A DNA stretch of 64,000 nucleotides from Gnetum montanum (lineage: Eukaryota; Streptophyta; Gnetopsida; Gnetales; Gnetaceae): contig MNCI01022206.1 in assembly GCA_015680685.1 (NCBI GenBank), forward strand, positions 503,974 to 567,973, written 5' to 3'. Both the position numbers and the translations under genes were made by a program. Positions 33,213 through 44,988 of the stretch are shown in pieces; position 1 is the first letter of the stretch; each line of letters opens with the position of its first letter. Below the pieces are notes generated by a model. It ran no database searches. It was not told the DNA's origin and saw nothing but the letters and a program-made list of their open reading frames with translations.

Positions 33213-33779
33213 AGGTGATAAAATATAAGAGAACCAAAGAAATGAATTCACAGTATAAACTCAATAATGCTTTAATAGTACAACAAAAATATGAATCATT
33301 GAAGATGAAAATCCTAATATATAGCTGAAAAAGTACTAAAACTTACTGTAACATAAAATAGAATAATCTCAAAAGGAAGAGTTAAACATAAGGAAGTTGC
33401 CAGAAAGTAAGAGGAAGAAAAGCTTCAGCAAAAAGAGAAAATTACCAATTGTAATAATTTCAACTGCGATAGCAAATCCCCCTTGAATTAATGCATTTTC
33501 TTAAAAGCATATATGGTCTACAAAGAGAAATGACTATGAACATTACTCTAAACTCAGCAATGCTGAACCTTATGATATATTTCCCCACCAAGAAGCTTAG
33601 TCATTATACCTGTAATTTGATTAGTAGTGGGAATATCTAGTTTAAATGAGTTCTTGGAATTTATGGACTTTTACATAGAAGTGTTTCATCCTAATGCATT
33701 AAATTTTTTACCATTTTAATAAAAAAAGTACACCCACCTTTTTGTTACTCTTTAGGGTAAAGTAGTGCTCACCCAAATG
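33213..33779. other. Intergenic, no feature seen
   Basis: AT-rich, with no sustained frame or repeat recognised. Confidence 0.4.
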
Positions 33780-34460
33780 ATTACTATTTCCCTGTGCCGG
33801 TCCCTCTCCCCAACACGGTCCTGCATTTTAGGCTACTACGTGTAGGTCACTCACACCGCGGGGTGAGACGCTTGTGACGTGATGAGAAACACAACTCCCG
33901 ACGTACAGTAGTGGGCTATTTGACCCACGAAGAGGGAGAGGGTGAACATAACTTACCACTTTCTCACTGACATATGAGTTCATGGGTAAAGTATTCATGC
34001 GGATGTTCCTGTAGACTTCGTGTGCATGCGTGTACGTTGTACCCGTCAGTGCGCCCAAGGCTCCCCTTCATTCTAATTTCATTTTATACTTCTCCAACAG
34101 TCTCCATCTTCCTTAAACGATGTCTCTCGTTTCTCCCGTACCTTCCCTTCTAATGTCTGCGTGATATGGTCTGGTACTAGCTTCTTAATGTAGTCTGTCT
34201 AGTATTAGTTGCGAGCGTCCGCTCCTGTAGTCTGTCCCTTGTAGCTAGCTCCTCTTGGCGTGGTTCTCCCGTCTCGAGTGTGACTCTCGTGTACAAGCAT
34301 CTACTCCCGTTCCGTCACTACTTTTCTTCTGTGAACCGGTCCCTCCTGATCTACGTCAGGTTATCTTCTAGTGGGTGTTCTAAACAACACGTGGCGTTTC
34401 TGTGAAACGCTCCCCAAGTGTTCTTCGCGTTTCATGGAAACGCTCTCCACCTGATTGAAA
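33780..34460. other. GC-richer island with twin hairpins
   Basis: Base composition changes sharply from the AT-rich surroundings and CpG becomes frequent. Two perfect short hairpins, GCGTTTC-3 nt-GAAACGC, occur at 34394-34410 and 34427-34443. No protein or RNA family was recognised. It may be a fragment (such as an LTR) of an unrelated transposon, or a gene-derived piece. Confidence 0.4.
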
Positions 34461-34645
34461 TCCACTAGTCCCTTTTATAATTGAAATCCACTAGTCCCTT
34501 TTATATGAGATTCTATTCTATTATATGAGATTCTATTCTATTATATTAGATTATATGAGATTCTATGAGATTATATGAGATTCTATGAGATTCTATTCTA
34601 TGAGATTATATGAGATTCTATTCTATGAGATTATATGAGATTCTA
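34454..34645. repeat. Tandem duplication and ATATGAGATTCTATTCT microsatellite
   Basis: A 26-bp unit containing GAAATCCACTAGTCCC is doubled (34454 and 34480). It is followed by about 140 bp of alternating TATGAGAT and TCTATTCTAT blocks. Confidence 0.85.
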
Positions 34646-36185
34646 ACTTGGCTATCAATAGACAAAGGTATTCTGCCCCTTTATGAAAGACCCACAACAA
34701 CATCAAGGATCTTTCTCAGCCAAACAATCTCTTTATTGGCTTAACAAGGTTTTTTTTGTCATTTATTTTGTTGTAATTTAATTTTTATTATTTATTAATT
34801 TTCAATAAAAAATAGATGTGAATGGTAATTAGTTACACTTTTTCAAAAGTGTTTTCACAATCACTAGCTATATATCATACATGTTAGTTGAGAGTCAACT
34901 CATCTCATCAAATAAAACATATTAGTGATTAATTGCCTATTTGAAAATCATTGAATATGATATTCTATTCCATGAAAAACTACTTCCTTTGTCTTTAGTA
35001 TTATTGTATAGTTAGCAACTTCATATAAATATAGCTCTTGCAAGAGAAAAGTTCTTTTGGATTGTTTTTGAATTCATTTTTCATGCAATGATTGGTTCTA
35101 AATATTTAGGAAAGAAGTCTATATATGTGGTGACTTTATTGCAAGGATTGGCTTTAAATAGATTAAATAAGTCAAACATGAAAAAATGTGTTAAAATGAG
35201 AACCCGAATCTTATCATTTTAAATAGGATTCAAAAATTTCAATCAAAATTAACATTTACTTTTGAAAAACAAGGATGATGTTCATGTATTAACTTATTGC
35301 TAACCATCCTTTAAAATGTATTGGAACCATTAAGTTTGAAGTTTGTGATAAATGAGTTTAGTTATATATTTATGATATATATCTATTATTTGGCAAGGAA
35401 AATCTTTTTTTTTCCAACTAAAGAAATCCTATAATTTAAAGAGAACTGATTTTTATATTGAAAAGAATCAAAATCAACATGTGTTAAATAAATTTTTTCA
35501 TGGTAGTTGTTGAGTTTGAAATTTTGTGTTGGTAATTGGCCAAGTCCTTACATACCCATAATAATTTCACTGAAACAAGTCATCCCTTAAACGAAGTTTA
35601 TGGCAAGAATTATTTATTTTCTATGACAAACTCTAGTCACCTGGTAATTGGCCTCTTTGGAAAATGTGTTAAATAATCCTTTACCTGGTAGTTGTTGAGT
35701 TTAAGATTTTGTGTTGGTAATTGGTAGAGTCCTTACATACCCATAATAATTTGAGTGAAAAATTTTACCTCTTAGGCTACCATTATTATGATAATTTTTT
35801 ATTTTCCATGACAAAGTCTGGTTGCCCTAGCATTATGATGATAATTATTTATTTTCTGTAACAAAGTCTAGCCCACAGATAATTAGTTTCTTGGCCAAAA
35901 TTAAAAAAGTCTTCATACCATTTTCTCTAGTTTCCATTTAAGGAAAGTATTTTAGCAATATGTAAAAAGGATCATCATTTGAAGCTAAAGGCACAATGTG
36001 TATTTTAACAATTTGTAATGCTAGAAGAAAAGAAGACATGTTACAGTTGAAGATACAAAATCTTTTCAATAAGAAGTATAAAATTTATTGAAAGTAAAAA
36101 AATTATAACACTAACTTAGAAGAAATAATTATAATCAAGGTACACTCTAATATATATAGTTCAATTAGAACTTTATATTCAACAT
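34646..36185. other. AT-rich intergenic with one direct repeat
   Basis: No coding signal. A ~70-bp block containing GTAGTTGTTGAGTTT and ACATACCCATAATAATTT occurs at about 35505-35575 and again at about 35688-35758. Confidence 0.5.
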
Positions 36186-36189
36186 TGCC

Positions 36190-36262
36190 CATTAGAATTG
36201 AATTTATGACTTAAAGTTTTCAAATTAAGAGTCTTACCACTAAGTTAACACCTCATTCTTAT
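36190..36262 (-). repeat. SINE-like tRNA-derived head
   Basis: On the minus strand it has GAGGTGTTAACTTAGTGGTAA (an A-box-like stretch) followed about 35 bp on by GTCATAAATTCAATTC (a B-box-like stretch). The same head recurs at 49703, 50367 and 50530-50615. It resembles the internal pol III promoter of tRNA-derived SINEs. Confidence 0.5.
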
Positions 36263-37299
36263 AAAGGTAAATATTGACAAAACAAAAGTTGTAACTTGTG
36301 GACTAATAAGAGAGATTATCTTTTCTAGAGAAATAATAAAAAACTTGAAATTGTAGATATATATATGGAAGCATAATACTCTAAAAATTATAACTAGAAG
36401 CATTGTATATCATAAAGACTTACAAATACCTAGAAGATTTTATATATGATGGAGAACAAATATAGCAATCATAATATTTAGGCTTATACAATTCAATGAT
36501 ATATTTTTAAATAATTACACAATTTATGATACTTTATGAATATGTACTATGAGGTCCAAGTCTTGATTAGGAATCATGAAAGAAAATTGAAAACTTAAAA
36601 AATAGTTCTTGTTGGATAACTTTAAGGTAAAAACTCAAGTTTGTTATGCAATAATTTTATTAGAAACTAATCTATTGCATTTAACATTTGAAAAAATGTA
36701 CTAATTCTTGACTTTCTATTTGAATTATAAAATGGCAAAATGAATATATCATCTCAAAATCTTAGTGACAAGGATGGTGTTGTTAAGAAAAATTGTGGTT
36801 ACAAAATTAGGGTATTGAAAATGTTGATGTAATAATGAAACTTAAGCTAAAGCTTTAGTACATCCAAATACCTATAAAATCTATTGGACAGAAATTACAT
36901 TTTCATGACAAAGAAAGACAAACTTTATAAATTAATCAATTACTAATTGGGACAACAAAAATAATCATAAAATTTTTTTAGTCACCATTATAATGCTATC
37001 TTAAATGGATATTCACATCATAGAAATGAAGCACATACAACTTATCATTAAAGGCTTATGACCTATACAACCTATAGATGTACTCTTCTTGGGGAAGTTG
37101 AATCCATCTTCCACTTTCAATTCAAAGATGATGCAAGCTTAAGTGAAGTTTGGTGATGGTACTCTGATACTTGATTAGAATAGTTGTTGAGGTAGTGAGC
37201 TTTTGTATCTAGTTTATTAGATCTAATGTGGTGTAAATAAAATTACTCATTACCTTTTACATTATACTACAACTATGTTAAAACCTTCTACTTGACTTT
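36263..37299. other. AT-rich intergenic, possible LINE remnant
   Basis: No sustained frame. The right part may be the decayed 3' end of the LINE at 37300-37722. Confidence 0.4.
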
Positions 37300-37722
37300 C
37301 TAGTGAATATACTTAGAATGTTTTTGCACTTCATAAATATTCCATTTTCTCAACTATTGCATTCCTTAAAAATACCAAATATAGTCTTGTGAGTTCTTAA
37401 GAACTACTTTAGGGAATTTGTCATACCTTGAAATATGCAAGTTATGAGTGTATGCAATAAATTGACATAAAGCTTCTACTTCTAAAGGTAATAAATCATA
37501 TTTACATAATAACATTGAGTAAGGTGTTTACCTCTTCACTTTTAATTCATTAAGAAGAATTTTTTTTTGCACTCTTTCAATATCTTTCCAAAGTTTATCA
37601 TTGAGTTTAGGTTCCCAAACAACATGTCTATACAATATAGTAGGATAGATAATAGTCTAAAAAATTATTTTTTTCTATCTTGCACATCGAAAGTTCTAAA
37701 TACTTACACTTGTTCTTGAAAG
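37300..37722 (-). pseudogene. LINE ORF2 C-terminal remnant
   Basis: The minus-strand translation shows ILYRHVVWEPKLNDKLWKDI with ERVQK, then LLPLEVEALCQFIAYTHNLH. This is the pattern that follows the RT in LINEs of the type at 27950-30500 (LPIEIVALQKIL there). It is cut at 37722 by element D's LTR, so D probably inserted into this LINE. Confidence 0.65.
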
Positions 37723-38476
37723 TCATGAGTGGTGAGGTACCCCTACACTCAACCATACGAATACGAACGTTACACACACGATCCGATCAAAATCCATAGA
37801 CTAAGTGCCTACACACCTTATGGAACACCTAAGGTTAATCAATCGTTGTCCTCCCAAGCTTACTTGTATTTGTCACGGTTGTATGGTTAAGTAAGCTTGA
37901 GGCATGTGATTTTTATATCTTTTATGTTTTTATCACCTATGCTAATGAGGGAAAGGGTGAAGAGACTAAGTAATTAACTTTAACTAACTAAGCCTTAATT
38001 ACCCTAGCATCAGTATCCGTTCTCACTTGTCATTTCACACCCTGAACTAATGCAACGCTGCTAGGATTACCAAACGCTATTCGTTACGGGGATTACCAAG
38101 TGTAACACATGTGCTTGAAGCGGTCATACTAAATGCACTTAACTAGGAGTTAAGGGTTTAGATAGATTTAATTAACTAATAAAGCATTTAAACATTAACA
38201 ATAATTAAAGTCCTATTTAGCTTAGCCCATGCACTACAAGGTTTATCCAAAAGTTCGTCTTTATTGTCGTACACAATTGTGTGCTTAGGTATAGAATTGC
38301 TTGAATAAAGATCCGTTCACTTTGGGACTCCTACTATGGGCACATGGAAATTATTCTAACTCTGGAATGGAAAAATGGCAAGAGTTTGGCTAAGGTCTAG
38401 ATCTAGATGGAGAAATAAGGGAGAGCCACCTCTTATTTATAGAACTGGCGATGGGCTGTGATATCGTGTCCCATCA
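37723..38476 (-). repeat. 3' LTR of element D (754 bp)
   Basis: It pairs with 43839-44565. The left end reads TCATGAGTGG, so the usual TG has mutated to TC; the right end is TCCCATCA. A minus-strand TATA box (CTATAAATAAGAGG, about 38430-38443) is followed by a single GATATC before the edge. Confidence 0.9.
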
Positions 38477-38490
38477 TACCCCCATGACTG
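38477..38490 (-). other. Polypurine tract, element D
   Basis: Minus-strand CAGTCATGGGGGTA abuts the 3' LTR, identical to element C. Confidence 0.85.
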
Positions 38491-40360
38491 AATAAAAACT
38501 TGTCCTCGAGTTCCTTACAAAACACTGGGAAGGTATGGGATTATTGACTTGAAAGGAACTAATGGTGAATGGGATGACATGTGAATAGATCATCATTACA
38601 GAACATGAGAAAACTGGTGTTCATGACAACAAGAGTGAACACTTTATACATTTGACATTAGGCCTTATTTGGTAGCTAAGAAAGAAGAGAGAAGAGAGAA
38701 GAAGTCTGCTGTTGTCAATGCCAAGATTATGCCTTTCGTCGTCCATCCGTAAGTGCGTCATCAATCCTGTTCCTTTCATAATTGCTTCAACACCGATCCA
38801 TTCCAAGTGTTCCCTCCAAATCCAATCCGTTGTTATATAATTGCCATCTGCACACACAACACAGTCTCATATTAGCAAGGGTAACAAATCACAATGCAGT
38901 TGATACCTTGCCTCAGTGTAAGGTCCATTAGCTGAGTTGTGGTATGGTTGATGTGGATTCTTGAGGTATACTAATGATGACTACCCAAGGTGTAGGGGTT
39001 AGGAGAAAATTGAAAAAATTGGACCAAGAACCCTATGACTAATCGCGAACATCCGGTAGCGAGAGAATGGAAAAAAGAGAAGGAATAGGAAGGATGAAGA
39101 AAAAGAGACAACTGTAACACCGATAAAAAAAGGATGTCAAGATGGAAATGAACAAAATAGAGTTGATTGCAAAAATGTTAAGGAAAGAATTTAATTGGTG
39201 CACCAAATAAGAATGCCAGTGGATCCTCCCCAAAGCAGGCTCATGCCCTTAATGCCCTAACAAACCCACATTCAAAGAGTCCATAGGCTCTAGGAATGTC
39301 ATTTGGAAACAAGAGTTAAAGTCTTAACCACAAGAATTTACCACAAAGAAAACAATGTGTCAACCAAAATATATACTAATGATACAACCGGAAATGAGGT
39401 GAATAATGGAGAAAGAATGATGGAAAGAAGAGAATGGAATGGAGTCTCAAGAACAAGATGGTGTACATCCCCTTGTGTATTTAATGATTAATGTGACTTA
39501 GTAGATCCCATTCCAAGTCCGGCCTTAAACAAATCACATCCAATGAGTTTGCATTAATGCATTCGGCCAATCCATCCACTTGAAGTAATAAGAATTCCTT
39601 CACCCAATAGCCACCACCATTTCAATGAAACAAAGAAGGAGAGAATAGGAAGCGAGAAGGGCCTTAGTTAGAGGGAACATGTTTATTTTAATTCCATAAC
39701 CAGTGCTTATAGCCCAAATGATTATTTCGTCTAAGGGGTGTGCTTTGAATCCTCACTTTTTACTTACTTTTTTTTGTGTTTTTGCTTGAGAACCACACCA
39801 TGCAAAGACTTATTATTTTTATTTACTCAACTTTTTGATAATATGTCAATCATCGGAATGGTAAGAAAACTTGAGAAGAAAACATTCAAGAACCCAAGAG
39901 AATGGCTAGCACAAGCACATCAAGTTCCCTTGAAGCCACACCCTTTTCAATCCTTGAGTCCTTCCTTAGTTTGAGAAATGCTCAGTCATCGATTCGTTGA
40001 TAGTTCTTAATAATTTGAAGAAAGGGACTATACAGTTCCAAGCCAAGAGAGACCATAGAGATTTATGGATGCATGAGTGATGTGGACTCATTGCCTGTTA
40101 TATCAAAAAATCCATACCTTAGTATCAACACCATAACTTAAAGGTAAAAACCAAACATTAGCAACCAATAGAAAATAGTTCATACCATCATTAATAGCAC
40201 TTATTGGGTGATAAACTTAACAAAATGGATAAGACACACACATACACACACAAATAAAAGAAAAAGTATGAATGATGTTGTAAAAAAGAAACAAGAAAAG
40301 TTAAAGAAATTTGTAAAAAAAAAATGTGTGAAGCAAAAACTTAAAAGAACTGAGGGCCTC
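38491..40360 (-). other. 3' non-coding tract of element D
   Basis: Collinear with 19576-21420 in element C. It contains a short (CA)n run near 40230-40250. No sustained frame. Confidence 0.6.
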
Positions 40361-40604
40361 AATTGATTAGCATAGGTGGCCATCTCCCCCATGACTAAAT
40401 TGAAAGGGAGAGATCTGAAATAATGAACACTTATTTAAATTTCTTAGAAGTGTCCAACTTCTCCCGCTCATACTCCAATGTATCTATGTTTTCGTTGTTG
40501 TTGCAAGTCGTTCCCCCAGTTAGTTCCATGCATATTGGTGGGTTGCTCTCTTGATTAGCTATCAACCACTGGGTGTTTTCTTGTTGTGTGGTTGCTACAT
40601 ATAG

Positions 40605-41534
40605 TCACCTTTGTATCTGAGTTTCCTGGGCACACCGGTTGCATGCAGGAGATGTAGAGCATTCCTGTATGTCATCACCCTTAGTATCACTGTATGTGAT
40701 GCATGGAACTTTCTTCTTCTCGATCTTTCCATAAATGTTTTCTTTAGATATTTTCAAGGAAAGATCGTGGATTCCTAGGCATGTGTTTATGGTACTTAGC
40801 CATGCCCTTCCCATTATAATTGGGAAGTCCCCTTTATTATTGTTGACTTCTATCACTAGGAAATTAGTTGGGTATGACCAACCACACAGAGTGGTAACAA
40901 TGTCCTCCACTAGTCCCAAAGGGATAGTGATGGACTGGTCAGCCAACTCTAATTGAATATTGCTCTTCTTGAGTGGAGGTAGGTTCCAGGTTTTATACGT
41001 TTCTTGCGATATTAGGTTTACTCTGGAACCTGAGTCAAGAAGAGCCTTACGTGGTTCATTCCTAGCGACTTGGAGGTAGATTAAGTGACTTTCGAGGTCA
41101 GAGAGTTTCCTAGGAAGGTGGCCTACCTTTATCATGTTAGTGATGGTATGTGTTAATATAACCGTATGTGTTGAGCTTTGTTGTTGGTTTGAAGGGAGCT
41201 TTGAAGCCTTTCTTGATGGAGGAGTGGTCATAGACTCAACTGCTTGTGGTTGTGAAATCTTATTTGGACTATTGGTTCTAAAGAAGGGTCTTCTCTTTAT
41301 ATGGTTGTTAGAACCAGTAGTGGATTGAAGGTTTACAGCTCTCATAGCATTACGTTGGTGTGGTTGAGTGGGGAGTTCCCCTTGCATTGTGGGAGTGGAT
41401 GGTAGTGGAACTATTGGCGTAAGAGATCCAGATGGATTCAGAGGATGGTATGCATGTGAAGTATCTCTTCCAGGAGAGGGAGTCTTAAAATACTCCCGAA
41501 CTTGGTAGTGCCATTGTGGAGTCACGTGACCCAT
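40605..41534 (-). CDS. Gag-pro fragment with retropepsin-like protease, element D
   Basis: An unbroken 309-codon stretch, the longest open frame in the window. A Pro/Thr/His-rich linker comes first (roughly residues 1-160). An aspartic protease domain follows, with the active-site motif ALLDSGSRVNLIS (about residues 164-176), then DQSITIPLGLVEDIVTT, NFLVIEVNNNKGDFPIIMGR and AWLST, the usual second half of a retropepsin. It ends with KKKVPCITYSD and a Cys-containing tail (CNRCAQE). Such enzymes act as homodimers that cut gag. The M at 41534 is only the first Met of the open stretch: the true polyprotein begins upstream in gag, which is frameshifted. In an autonomous element RT would follow, but here the 3' tract follows. 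Confidence 0.75.
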   Translation of the reverse strand: MGHVTPQWHYQVREYFKTPSPGRDTSHAYHPLNPSGSLTPIVPLPSTPTMQGELPTQPHQRNAMRAVNLQSTTGSNNHIKRRPFFRTNSPNKISQPQAVESMTTPPSRKASKLPSNQQQSSTHTVILTHTITNMIKVGHLPRKLSDLESHLIYLQVARNEPRKALLDSGSRVNLISQETYKTWNLPPLKKSNIQLELADQSITIPLGLVEDIVTTLCGWSYPTNFLVIEVNNNKGDFPIIMGRAWLSTINTCLGIHDLSLKISKENIYGKIEKKKVPCITYSDTKGDDIQECSTSPACNRCAQETQIQR

Positions 41535-41599
41535 AGAGTCACTTGGAGAAACCAGCTACTGCACGTAATAGCCATATGGATCTGGTTGACAATAAGTGT

Positions 41600-43693
41600 A
41601 TTGTTGTCTAGGTGGTGGCATCCCCCATGACTGTGGGTATTGCCACTACTAGTGTTGCTCAATAGGTTGTGGCAGAGTTCCACTTGGATAATATGTTAAC
41701 GGTTAGTGGAACTGCCTCGAGTTACCTTGGGGATAAGGTAACCTTTGGGGTGCTTGCCATTTGTTAAGTCTTGGGTTGAGTGCATACACCCCAGACTCTT
41801 TGAGATGTGAGATTATTGGGCAACATCCCTTAGGATGGTCATATTGGCAGAACTCACATCCACCGTCATTTTCTGTATCTGAATCCACAACCTCATCAAT
41901 GATAGTCATTTTTCCCTTACCCTTGCTATGTGCATGGGCTGAATCTCTTCTTTTTTTCTTATCATGGTGAGTACTTCACTCCTTAGACTCCTCTACAATT
42001 TTTAAAATGGTTTCACATCTACTGTCTAAGGAGTCCCACATTTGATCTACCTTAGCCGACACTTCGGTTGTTAACTTTTGAAGCAGCAAGGTTTTTCTAT
42101 TCACCAACTCTTCAAGTGGTGACTCATCCTCTTCCTCATAGAATCTTACTCCCTCTTTCGGAGAGAAGGATCGTAGTTATACTCTTCTGTGCTTTCTCTT
42201 TTCCATAGCTCTTCTTCTTCCTTAGCTACTTGCTCCAACAGTCTATGAACTTCATGGGACCTAAGTTCAGATAATCTCCCTTGGGCATATGTCCCAAGGG
42301 TTCTCCTAGTTTTGTGTCTTAGCCCATCTACAAGATGGCATAGTTGATCCCGTTGTGCATAACCATGGCCTGGACAACGATGTAGCAATGCATAATATCA
42401 GCCCATGATAGCATCCAAGGGTTCGTGATTACCCTGCTTCCATCCTTGGATCTGCTTATGCAAGTTGGACACTTAGGAGTACGTTTGATATTTATCGTTA
42501 AACAATTCTAGCATCGTACTTCACTGTCTAATGGATTCTAGTTCTAAGAACTGGTACCAACTTTTTGCTTCTTTTATGAGTGTCCTAGGGAACAACTTTA
42601 ACTTTTTCCACTCATTTTCAATATTCTGCAAGGCACAGGCATCATGGAATGCCTGAAAGTGATTCTACGGATCAGTATTGTATCCCCCCTGAAACCGTGG
42701 GATATTATTCATGTCTAGTCTCTTGATCCAGCTATCATTCTGGTGCCTTGTAGGTATTCTCACAGCCTCCATAATGTCTAACATACTCCAGGTTGCTAGT
42801 AGGGGTTCTTCATTGTCATTTCTTTCATGGTGTCTATGATGCCTACGCGGTTCCCTACTTTCTCTTCTTCCATGCCTTGATTCTCTCGAATGCCCTCATC
42901 CTCGCTCTCGACTCTCTTGTCGAGGTCTCTCATCTTGCTTACCCTTATCCTCATGGTTGGGCTCTTTGTGACTGCATCTTGATGTGGAAGGAGAGGGTGA
43001 ATGATGTGATGAAGGGGAAGAAGAAGGAGAACCATCGTCATGATGATGTTTCCTACCTTCCCTTCGGTGATCTCGACCCTGATCGTGATGACGATCAGAA
43101 TGCTTGCCCTTATCTTGTGTTTGTGTTCCCTCATTGAACACTTGGTGTTTGTGGGAATTAGAACCAGGGTTATGTATCGTGGAGCGAAGGTTCTGATACC
43201 CTACCTCCTCACTATCGTTAGGAGGGGGAACATCATTTTGTGGGGAACCTATTGAGATAGGTTCATCACCCTCAATTTCTCTTATGATGGGAGAAGCATT
43301 ATGGGGGCCTTTGCCCTTCAACGATGTGTGGTGACTCTCCTACCGCAAGTCCCGTTGATGTTGCACTTCTGTGGGATGGTAGGCCCTCATGTTGTAATCG
43401 CCTGCAACGTACTCAACGTATAATTGAGACATGTCAAATCATGCAAGGGCACGAAGGAGCATGTTAGGGGCAGCTCTGTCTGGAGGCAATACTATGTTAC
43501 CCTCCAAGTCTCTCCATCGTAGTTGTTCATCTTGATGGAACACAAAGATAAAGTCGGGTATATATTCATCATGATGAATATATACCACACTGAATTATTG
43601 AGGAACTAGTGGTTCTTGGTTATGTATGTTGTGCCGCCGACTATCTCTTGTGTGATCCCTAGGTGGTGAAGTGCTTTTATGAGAAGAAGACAT
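41600..43693 (-). pseudogene. Retrotransposon gag, element D (decayed)
   Basis: The start is at 43693 (MSSSHKSTSSP), 127 bp inside the PBS. An N-terminal domain (FHQDEQLRWRDLEGNIVLPP) is followed by a long Arg/Asp/His/Ser-rich region (42800-43320). The gag core at about 42150-42750 contains LELFNDKYQTYS, LLHRCPGHGY and DGLRHKTRRTLGTYAQGRL. A zinc knuckle with spacing C-x2-C-x3-H-x3-C (CEFCQYDHPKGC) is at about 41820-41860. A few frameshifts and stops separate the pieces. Confidence 0.8.
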
Positions 43694-43819
43694 CTTAGTT
43701 TAGTTCAGTGTGCTATTTGTCATTATGTTATTTTCTGTATGATTAACCCTAAGGGTTCGTTAAGCTTCCCAACGATGTGGATGATTTCCTAAGTTCTACT
43801 TAGCACACAAAAAACTTAG

Positions 43820-43837
43820 TCCCCGGCAACAACGCCA
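43820..43837 (-). other. Primer-binding site, element D
   Basis: Minus-strand TGGCGTTGTTGCCGGGGA, one base inside the LTR. It differs by two bases from TGGCGCCGTTGCCGGGGA. Confidence 0.85.
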
Positions 43838-43838
43838 A

Positions 43839-44565
43839 TGATGAATGACGAGGTACTCCTACACTGAACCATATGAATACGAGCATTACACGCACGATCT
43901 AGTTGAACTCCGTAGACTAAGTGCCTACACACCTTATGGAACACCTAAGGTTAATCAATCATTGTCCTCCCGAGCTTACTTGTATTTTTCACGGTTGTAT
44001 GGTTAAGTAAGCTTGAGGCATGTGATTTTTATATCTTTTATGTTTTTATCGCCTATGCTAATGAGGGAAAGGGTGAAGAGACTAAGTAGCTAACTTTAAC
44101 TAACTAAGCCTTAATTACCGTAGCATTAGTATTTGTTTCCACTTGCCGTTTTACACCTTGAACTAATGCAATGCTGCTGGGATTACCAAACGCTATTTGT
44201 TACTGGGATTATCAAGCGTAACGCACATGGGATTACTAAGCGTAATGCACATGCTTGAAGCGGTCGTACTGAATGCACTTAACTAGGAGTTAAGGGTTGA
44301 GAGAGATTTAATTAACTAATAAAGCATTTAAACATTAACAATAATTAAAGTCCTATTTAGCTTAGCCCATGCACTGCAAGGTTTATCCAAAAGTTCATCT
44401 TTATTGCCGTACACAATTGTGTACTCAGGTACAGAATTGCTCGAATAAAGATCCGTTCACTTTAGGACTCCTACTGCGAGCACATGGAAATTATTTTAAC
44501 TCTGGAATGGAAAAATGGCAAGAGTTTGGCTAAGGTCTAGATCTAGATGGAGAAACAAGGGAGAG
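43839..44565 (-). repeat. 5' LTR of element D, end in gap
   Basis: It starts TGATGAATGACGAGG and matches 37723-38427. The N gap begins where about 50 bp (TATA box and GATATC end) should follow. A partial doubling of a unit with GGGATTA.CAAGCGTAA is seen near 44180-44250 and is absent from the 3' LTR. Confidence 0.85.
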
Positions 44566-44988
44566 NNNNNNNNNNNNNNNNNNNNNNNNNNNNNNNNNNN
44601 NNNNNNNNNNNNNNNNNNNNNNNNNNNNNNNNNNNNNNNNNNNNNNNNNNNNNNNNNNNNNNNNNNNNNNNNNNNNNNNNNNNNNNNNNNNNNNNNNNNN
44701 NNNNNNNNNNNNNNNNNNNNNNNNNNNNNNNNNNNNNNNNNNNNNNNNNNNNNNNNNNNNNNNNNNNNNNNNNNNNNNNNNNNNNNNNNNNNNNNNNNNN
44801 NNNNNNNNNNNNNNNNNNNNNNNNNNNNNNNNNNNNNNNNNNNNNNNNNNNNNNNNNNNNNNNNNNNNNNNNNNNNNNNNNNNNNNNNNNNNNNNNNNNN
44901 NNNNNNNNNNNNNNNNNNNNNNNNNNNNNNNNNNNNNNNNNNNNNNNNNNNNNNNNNNNNNNNNNNNNNNNNNNNNNNNNNNNNNNNN
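44566..44988. other. Assembly gap (423 N)
   Basis: A run of N. It hides the outer end of element D's 5' LTR, its target duplication and the junction with the sequence upstream of WRKY gene 1. Confidence 0.99.

Larger units (their letters stand above)
37723..44565 (-). mobile_element. Ty3/gypsy-type element D, gag-pro only
   Basis: On the minus strand: 5' LTR (43839 to 44565, last ~50 bp hidden in an N gap), PBS (43820-43837), gag (43693 to about 41600), protease (41534-40605), 3' non-coding tract, polypurine tract (38477-38490) and 3' LTR (37723-38476). There is no RT, RNase H or integrase. Sequence and order match element C throughout. The left flank is GAAAG; the right target duplication cannot be read because of the gap. 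Confidence 0.9.

Noticed and set aside
33213-33770. Search for the zinc-finger exon of the WRKY pseudogene
   Set aside because: No YYRC/HNH-encoding stretch was found downstream, so no third exon is annotated.
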